Origin: JAHFJU01 sp964354865 | Lineage (GTDB): Bacteria; Patescibacteriota; Gracilibacteria; UBA1369; UM-FILTER-53-11 | Length of the DNA: 11,580 nucleotides | Direction of reading: 5' to 3' | Assembly: GCA_964354865.1 (NCBI GenBank) | Contig: CAYHBN010000050.1 | Coordinates: forward strand, 1-11,580 | Notes under the pieces: model-generated | The model's input: only the letters and a program-made list of their open reading frames with translations | Database searches by the model: none | What the model was told of the DNA's origin: nothing | Program-made: the position numbers and the translations under genes | Shown: positions 7,303-11,580 of the stretch, one piece after another | Position numbering within the stretch: position 1 is the first letter of the stretch | How the letters are laid out: each line of letters begins with the position of its first letter

Positions 7303-8784
7303 ATGAGTAAAAAAACAGTTTTCGCTCTCGTATCGCTCCTTGTGTTGGCCTCGACAGTGCTTCCGCTCTCAGTGAGTGCGGCAGCCGACACCCATCTCGT
7401 AAAATCGAAAGGTTTGGCGACTATTTACGCTCTAGTTGATGGCAAGAAAATGGCGGTGCCAAAGAAAGCATTTAAAGAGGGGATTTTTGATAAGAAAGAT
7501 ATCGAGATTATTCCGTACAAAGAACTGACAAAGATTCCACGTGTGAAGTATGTGAGCTCCGACGATTCTCAAAAGGTGTATTCACTTTCGACGAGTGGAA
7601 AACGCACGCTCATTGGTACCGAAGCGAGCGTATCGCAAATAATACAAGATGCGGTGGTAGAGATTCCCGTCGCGCAGATTGATATGTACAGTGTTGCCCT
7701 GCCTTCGACGCAATCAAATATCGGCTCAACGACGAGCCTAAAACCGGGCGAGATGATCGAGCTTGTTTTTCCTGGTCAGATTTTTCGAGAAAAACTTATT
7801 TTGAACGACTTAGGTCAAGTTGCCTCGGGTAATTATCTTTGGGATAACGGCGTATTGAAGCAACTCGGTAATCCCGGTAACTGTGAAATTGTGGCAGTAG
7901 ATATGAACAATAAAAGCCAAATTATCGGAAAAATTTACTGTCAGGATCCAGAGACAAGCTCACTGACGGGCTCTCGTTTAAGAACATTTATGTGGGAGAA
8001 TGGAGTCTATAAGGTACTCCAAAATGTTCCTTCTAATGAAAATGTGATTGGCATAACTGAAGCTGGAGTAATTTGGGGATACAAATCAGAAGACGAACAT
8101 CGTATACGACGAATCTTTATGTTGAAAGACGGGGTGAAAAAATATTTTGATCCACTGTATAACTCTGTTGATCTCCGTGATGTTAATGATGCTGGCCAGA
8201 TGATAGGAATTTGGGTCGATGAAAATGCGCAGCCGCCTGTTATGCACTCACTGTTTTGGGATAATGGGGTGCTCACTAAAATTCCTAATTTCAATGCAGT
8301 GAAAATATATGACGATGGAACCGCTCTAGGATTTCGTGCGGGGCGTTATTATCATTGGAAAAATGGCAGCCTAGAGCCGATACAACCGGGTACTATTTAC
8401 GGTAAAAACTCTCGGGGCATTACCATAGGGGCGGCAAGAATTGAAAAGCCCTACACGGACGATTTTATTAATTCAGCACTCCCTACAATTTGGTGGAACA
8501 ATTATCCAATCGATTTCTTAAAGATTTTTCCGTTGAAGGCAGAGTGGGGATTATCAGCACCTTTTCTGTACACCATTCGATCGATTAATAATTCAAATCA
8601 CATTGTGTTTACGATATGGAAAGAGAATAAAATTGATCGAGCGTTTCTCGTTGCGCTGCCCGATGATCTTACGCCGTATATGCAGCAATACGACGAATAC
8701 TGCGATGTAGTGAAACGACCGCATATCGATGGCATGCCTGACTGTATTGATTATATATATTTTAATGAAGTAACTAATAAATAA
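7303..8784 (+). CDS. Secreted protein with duplicated GK-type domain and HAF-like repeats
   Basis: 493 residues with a signal peptide (1-26, cleavage near SVSA-AAD). Residues 31-130 are two diverged copies of a ~50-residue unit: HLVKSKGLATIYALVDGKKM and then VKYVSSDDSQKVYSLSTSGK, each ending in a V/I-rich strand. Similar K/G-x-x-x-VYxLxxGK units are common in exported proteins of Patescibacteria (recollection). Residues about 160-400 hold repeats like HAF extracellular repeats: YLWDNGVLKQLGN, AVDMNNKSQIIGK, TFMWENGVYKVL, VNDAGQMIGIW, LFWDNGVLTKIPN and YYHWKNGSLEPI, likely forming beta-propeller blades. The C-terminal 90 residues are unassigned; four Cys (194, 213, 467, 481) could pair outside the cell. 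Function unknown; a surface or extracellular binding role is inferred. Confidence 0.87.
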   Translation: MSKKTVFALVSLLVLASTVLPLSVSAAADTHLVKSKGLATIYALVDGKKMAVPKKAFKEGIFDKKDIEIIPYKELTKIPRVKYVSSDDSQKVYSLSTSGKRTLIGTEASVSQIIQDAVVEIPVAQIDMYSVALPSTQSNIGSTTSLKPGEMIELVFPGQIFREKLILNDLGQVASGNYLWDNGVLKQLGNPGNCEIVAVDMNNKSQIIGKIYCQDPETSSLTGSRLRTFMWENGVYKVLQNVPSNENVIGITEAGVIWGYKSEDEHRIRRIFMLKDGVKKYFDPLYNSVDLRDVNDAGQMIGIWVDENAQPPVMHSLFWDNGVLTKIPNFNAVKIYDDGTALGFRAGRYYHWKNGSLEPIQPGTIYGKNSRGITIGAARIEKPYTDDFINSALPTIWWNNYPIDFLKIFPLKAEWGLSAPFLYTIRSINNSNHIVFTIWKENKIDRAFLVALPDDLTPYMQQYDEYCDVVKRPHIDGMPDCIDYIYFNEVTNK

Positions 8785-8795
8785 CCTTCACACTT

Positions 8796-11132
8796 ATGCG
8801 TCCTCATATACCAGTACGTTTCTCGGCTGCCATTGTCTCGCTTGCAGCATTAGTATTCTCTTCAACCGCCTTCGCGCGCGACGCATTCTTTAAGCCGGTA
8901 ATCGCTGACCTCGATGTCGCAACGCCAGGCCTTGAACGAGTGGTGGTTACCGATGAAGGTAGTATTTCGGCCTTTAGTTACGAGGGGAGTTTATTGGCAA
9001 ATTTTCCAGTCTGGCTCGATGGATTTGTACCAGTTTCATCACCACTTATTGGTGACGTCGTCGGTGATGGTCAAAGTGAAATAGTCGTCGTCGGGCGCAG
9101 CGATCAGAATGTGTATAAACTATTTACAGTAACCGCGGGCGGGCAGGTAAGTGCGCAAGCAGATATCGCTGGTGAGGTGTATTTTGATCCTGTTATTGTT
9201 TCACAAAATAACGCGCAACATGACGATGTCGTTGTTGCTTCAATAAATGGTAATCTTCAGAGATTCAGAGTCGTAGATGCACAATTGGTAGGTAGCTCAG
9301 TTCTTCAATTGGGCCCTGCAGTTGGTATCTCTGCCGTGGGTGGTGATGTTGTTGTAAATTATCCTGAAACAAATTCGCTCGAAATATATAATGAACAAAA
9401 TGGAGTGTGGGCTCGTCGCAGTGTCATCGCGGTTCCGAATCCTATTCTGTATCCCGTAACGGTAAGCGATGATGGCAAATTATTAGGAGTTACACGCAAC
9501 GGAAAACTTATTTCAGTAGCAAAAGTCGATGGGCAAATGACAGCGGGATTTCCGGTAGATCTCTCTTCTTCCGCCCTCGGCTCGGTTACCCTCGCCGAAG
9601 TTAATGCAGACAACGCCGGCAAAGAAATTCTTGTAAATTACTCAGATGGTACTGCTCAGTCACTCCGTACTGATGGAACAGTACTTCAATCTCGAACAGA
9701 AAAAAACTTCATGTCGTTGAGTTTCGACGCCGAAGATGCTCTTTCTCGTGCCAGTTTCGCATTCATGAGCGCGTACTCTACGCCAACATCGATTTCACAG
9801 CAGAATATGCGCGTTTTTTCGTATCTCAGCCGCATTCGTATGCCAACGATAGTAATCGCAGGTGCTGAAATTAATCTCACTATTAGTGGAGCTGCACAGG
9901 CCTCTGGTGCTACCTACTCATTGGGCACGGTGCCGTTGAACGATGTTCGCGATGTCACGATCCTTATAGAAAATAGTGGTGAAAGTGCGTTGCAATTAAG
10001 TGGTGCGCCAACTCTTTCAGGTGACGCTGCCTCGTTCTCAATTACAACACAGCCTCGTCTCATGATTCCTGCTCACGGCAGTTCTCAGTTGGTAGTTCAT
10101 TTTACGGCTCAAAGCGGAGGAGTCAAAATAGCCCAAATAACGTTTGCATCGAACGATGCCGATGAAGCGCAGTACATACTCAATTTACGAGCAACCGTTG
10201 CTACAACTAATTTAGTGAGAGATGGTGATTTTGAAGCAGTTGGTATAAATGCAAATAACTGGAGAGCATGGTCGGCAGCAGGATTTAGCAAATCAAGTGT
10301 GAACGCGGTAAGTGGTACACAAAGCATGTTTATTTCTGCACCCGCATCACATAGTGGTATTCAGCAGCTATCGGTTCCCGTTGTCGCGGGTCACAAATAT
10401 CGCTACTCAATTAAATATAAATTGCTCTCAGGTACCTTTAATACGTGGCTTGGTATAAAAACGTCAAATTCTGATTTTGAGAAAAAAATGGCGACGTATG
10501 TAAAGTTTAGCGATACCTGGCAAACCTATTCTCGAGAATTTGTAGTGCCTGCAAATTTTGTGAATGACTTTAGAATATTGGCCTCAATTAAATTTGGAGA
10601 AGGATATATTGACGATGTAACTCTTGAAGAAATACCAAACGTTCCTTCACCACTAGTAATAGATGGCGATATGGAACAAGAAGGATTAGCTTCGTGGATG
10701 TACTACGGTCAGCCTCAATTGACTGAAAAATCATCTGCGCAGACTCATTCTGGTACGCAAAGCATGCACCTTCTTTCACAGGCTAACTTTGGATTCCAAC
10801 AAGTTTTCATTCCCGTTGTTGCAGGACATCAGTATCGCCTTCGCTTGTGGTACAAAAACGATGGGGGAACCTTTATGCCTCGAATAGGTACAAATAGTTC
10901 CAATGAAGATTTTGAGTTTCCTGTTGCAAGCCCGAATGAACCAATGTTGCCCAATACTAATGGGCAGTGGATTCAGTACGAGCGCACCTTTACCGGAGCA
11001 GCGAACTATGTAGGGTTGTATCGCCTTGTATTTGCTCACAGCAGCGCCGATTTCAGACCTCCATACCGAAATCTTCCACAGGGTGAAGTATGGATAGACG
11101 ACGTTTCGATCGAAGAAGTGTCGCCTCAATAG
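8796..11132 (+). CDS. Large secreted protein: FG-GAP-like propeller, Ig-like ASH domain, two CBM-like domains
   Basis: 778 residues, signal peptide 1-27 (cleavage after AFA). Residues about 32-302 carry FG-GAP/VCBS-like blades (VIADLDVATPGLERVVVTDE, LIGDVVGDGQSEIVVVG, LAEVNADNAGKEILVNY). Residues 373-467 match the choice-of-anchor D/ASH Ig-like fold: SLGTVPLNDVRDVTILIENS, then TIPAHGSS-like SQLVVHFTA and ITFASNDADEAQYILNLRA. Residues 472-612 and 619-775 are two CBM4_9-like beta-sandwich domains, each starting DGD(F/M)E, with GTQSM and (I/V)PVVAGHxYR in the middle and ending IDDV(T/S)(L/I)EE. There is no catalytic domain, sortase motif or C-terminal membrane helix, so attachment to the cell is unexplained. 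It starts 11 bases after the preceding gene. A role binding glycans or cell surfaces is inferred from domains only. Confidence 0.88.
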   Translation: MRPHIPVRFSAAIVSLAALVFSSTAFARDAFFKPVIADLDVATPGLERVVVTDEGSISAFSYEGSLLANFPVWLDGFVPVSSPLIGDVVGDGQSEIVVVGRSDQNVYKLFTVTAGGQVSAQADIAGEVYFDPVIVSQNNAQHDDVVVASINGNLQRFRVVDAQLVGSSVLQLGPAVGISAVGGDVVVNYPETNSLEIYNEQNGVWARRSVIAVPNPILYPVTVSDDGKLLGVTRNGKLISVAKVDGQMTAGFPVDLSSSALGSVTLAEVNADNAGKEILVNYSDGTAQSLRTDGTVLQSRTEKNFMSLSFDAEDALSRASFAFMSAYSTPTSISQQNMRVFSYLSRIRMPTIVIAGAEINLTISGAAQASGATYSLGTVPLNDVRDVTILIENSGESALQLSGAPTLSGDAASFSITTQPRLMIPAHGSSQLVVHFTAQSGGVKIAQITFASNDADEAQYILNLRATVATTNLVRDGDFEAVGINANNWRAWSAAGFSKSSVNAVSGTQSMFISAPASHSGIQQLSVPVVAGHKYRYSIKYKLLSGTFNTWLGIKTSNSDFEKKMATYVKFSDTWQTYSREFVVPANFVNDFRILASIKFGEGYIDDVTLEEIPNVPSPLVIDGDMEQEGLASWMYYGQPQLTEKSSAQTHSGTQSMHLLSQANFGFQQVFIPVVAGHQYRLRLWYKNDGGTFMPRIGTNSSNEDFEFPVASPNEPMLPNTNGQWIQYERTFTGAANYVGLYRLVFAHSSADFRPPYRNLPQGEVWIDDVSIEEVSPQ
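10209..11120 (+). repeat. Tandem pair of CBM4_9-like domain coding units
   Basis: Two units of about 140-157 codons (10209-10631 and 10650-11120) lie end to end in the propeller gene. Shared landmarks are DGDFE/DGDMEQ, SGTQSM, VPVVAGHKYR/IPVVAGHQYR, SGTF/GGTF, SNSDFE/SNEDFE and YIDDVTLEE/WIDDVSIEE. The DNA remains similar at these points (ggtacacaaagcatg versus ggtacgcaaagcatg). Divergence elsewhere shows the duplication is not recent. The last, truncated gene carries a third copy. Confidence 0.8.
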
Positions 11133-11141
11133 TAGTCATTC

Positions 11142-11168
11142 CTACTGTCGCTACGGCGAAAGCAGTGG
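11142..11168 (+). promoter_or_regulatory. Bulged hairpin with UACG tetraloop between the last two genes
   Basis: CTACTG followed by TCGC pairs with GCGA and CAGTGG around a TACG loop, giving 10 base pairs with one three-base bulge (AAG) on the 3' arm and one G-T pair. A C(UACG)G loop is a UNCG-type stable tetraloop. The sequence after it is A/T-rich (aaaatatatttt) without a clean T-run, so it could be a weak terminator, a 3' end stabiliser or a leader structure for the next gene. This is the only gap in the cluster long enough to hold such an element. Confidence 0.4.
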
Positions 11169-11202
11169 ACAAAATATATTTTATATGGTATCCCACAGAT
11201 AT

Positions 11203-11580
11203 ATGAAGAACATTTCAACCAAACTAGCAGTACTGATTATCGGTTTTATGGTTTTCATCTCAACCGCTCAGCCTCAGGTAGCTCATGCACAGGCGGTCGA
11301 GAACGTCGATGTACTTGTCGATGCAGATATGGAAGCACCGAATATGGATGCATGGCGAACATGGGGGAGAGCAAATCCACTTTTTACACTAGAAAAAAGT
11401 CGCATTCGCCAAGGTAATGAGCTTGAGCAACATTTTGCACTTCACATGAACGCACCTGCGACAGCTGGAGGTGTTCAACAAATTAATATTCCGGTGCAAG
11501 CGGGAAAGACCTATTTATTTACCATGCGATACCGTCTTTTGTCTGGTACTCTACGCCCACTCTTTGGTATTCGCAGCTCT
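11203..11580 (+). CDS. Secreted CBM4_9-like domain protein (3' partial)
   Basis: 126 residues are visible before the window ends. A clear signal peptide (MKNISTKLAVLIIGFMVFIS, cleavage near AHA-QA at 29-31) decided the ATG at 11203; an in-frame ATG at 11185 would add six residues (MVSHRY). Residues 36-126 resemble the first CBM-like domain of the preceding gene: DADMEAPNMDAWRTWG against DGDFE...NNWRAW, GGVQQINIPVQAGKTY against SGIQQLSVPVVAGHKY, and YRLLSGTLRPLFGIRSS against YKLLSGTFNTWLGIKTS. It is therefore a neighbouring paralogue with the same probable binding fold. No Shine-Dalgarno precedes either ATG. Domains beyond the edge are unknown. Confidence 0.85.
   Translation, partial: MKNISTKLAVLIIGFMVFISTAQPQVAHAQAVENVDVLVDADMEAPNMDAWRTWGRANPLFTLEKSRIRQGNELEQHFALHMNAPATAGGVQQINIPVQAGKTYLFTMRYRLLSGTLRPLFGIRSS

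Noticed and set aside
10776..11129. Minus-strand 117-codon frame under the CBM-like domains
   Set aside because: The opposite strand has a well-supported domain structure through this whole stretch.
1..11580. Recoded UGA (as in Gracilibacteria-type genomes)
   Set aside because: All genes are open under the standard code with glycine encoded by GGN, and no in-frame TGA needs to be read through.

Overview
The window carries the 3' end of a very long Rhs/YD-repeat gene and five or six co-directional downstream genes, all on the + strand and packed with gaps of 2 to 70 bases. The sequence is moderately A/T-rich. The six visible stop codons are TAA or TAG, and no reading frame needs a recoded TGA. 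None of the six start codons downstream of the Rhs gene has a Shine-Dalgarno sequence; the gaps are short and mostly pyrimidine-rich. Together with the surface-protein types (a K/GK-type secreted repeat domain, HAF repeats, TPR, YD repeats), this suggests an uncultivated bacterium of the Patescibacteria/CPR type. That placement is inference; no ribosomal or taxonomic marker gene is present.

Region 1 (2-5028) is a contact-type polymorphic toxin module. The Rhs gene is open to the left window edge, so its true start lies upstream. It has about 35-40 YD repeats, an Rhs-associated core ending in DPTGH, a pre-toxin linker, and a C-terminal tip that I recognise as a colicin E5-type anticodon ribonuclease. 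The Lys and Arg corresponding to colicin E5 K25 and R33 are present with identical spacing. Two bases downstream lies a 101-residue gene with the ILGIDG signature of the colicin E5 immunity protein, which I read as the cognate immunity gene. The tip, the immunity gene and the following TPR gene look more A/T-rich than the YD-repeat part.

Region 2 (5055-11580) is a run of exported or membrane proteins: a secreted TPR protein, a six-helix membrane protein resembling DUF4328, a secreted protein with a duplicated 50-residue domain and HAF-type repeats, a large secreted protein (FG-GAP-like propeller, choice-of-anchor-D Ig-like domain, two CBM4_9-like domains), and a truncated secreted protein whose visible part is a paralogue of those CBM-like domains. 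Spacing suggests one transcription unit up to about 11132. A bulged hairpin then precedes the last gene.

Overall this looks like a cell-surface and inter-cell antagonism locus. The toxin would cut tRNAs with Q34-U35 anticodons (Tyr, His, Asn, Asp, from colicin E5 knowledge) in a neighbouring or host cell, and the 101-residue protein would protect the producer. Whether the exported proteins downstream take part in display or delivery of the toxin cannot be told from the sequence.
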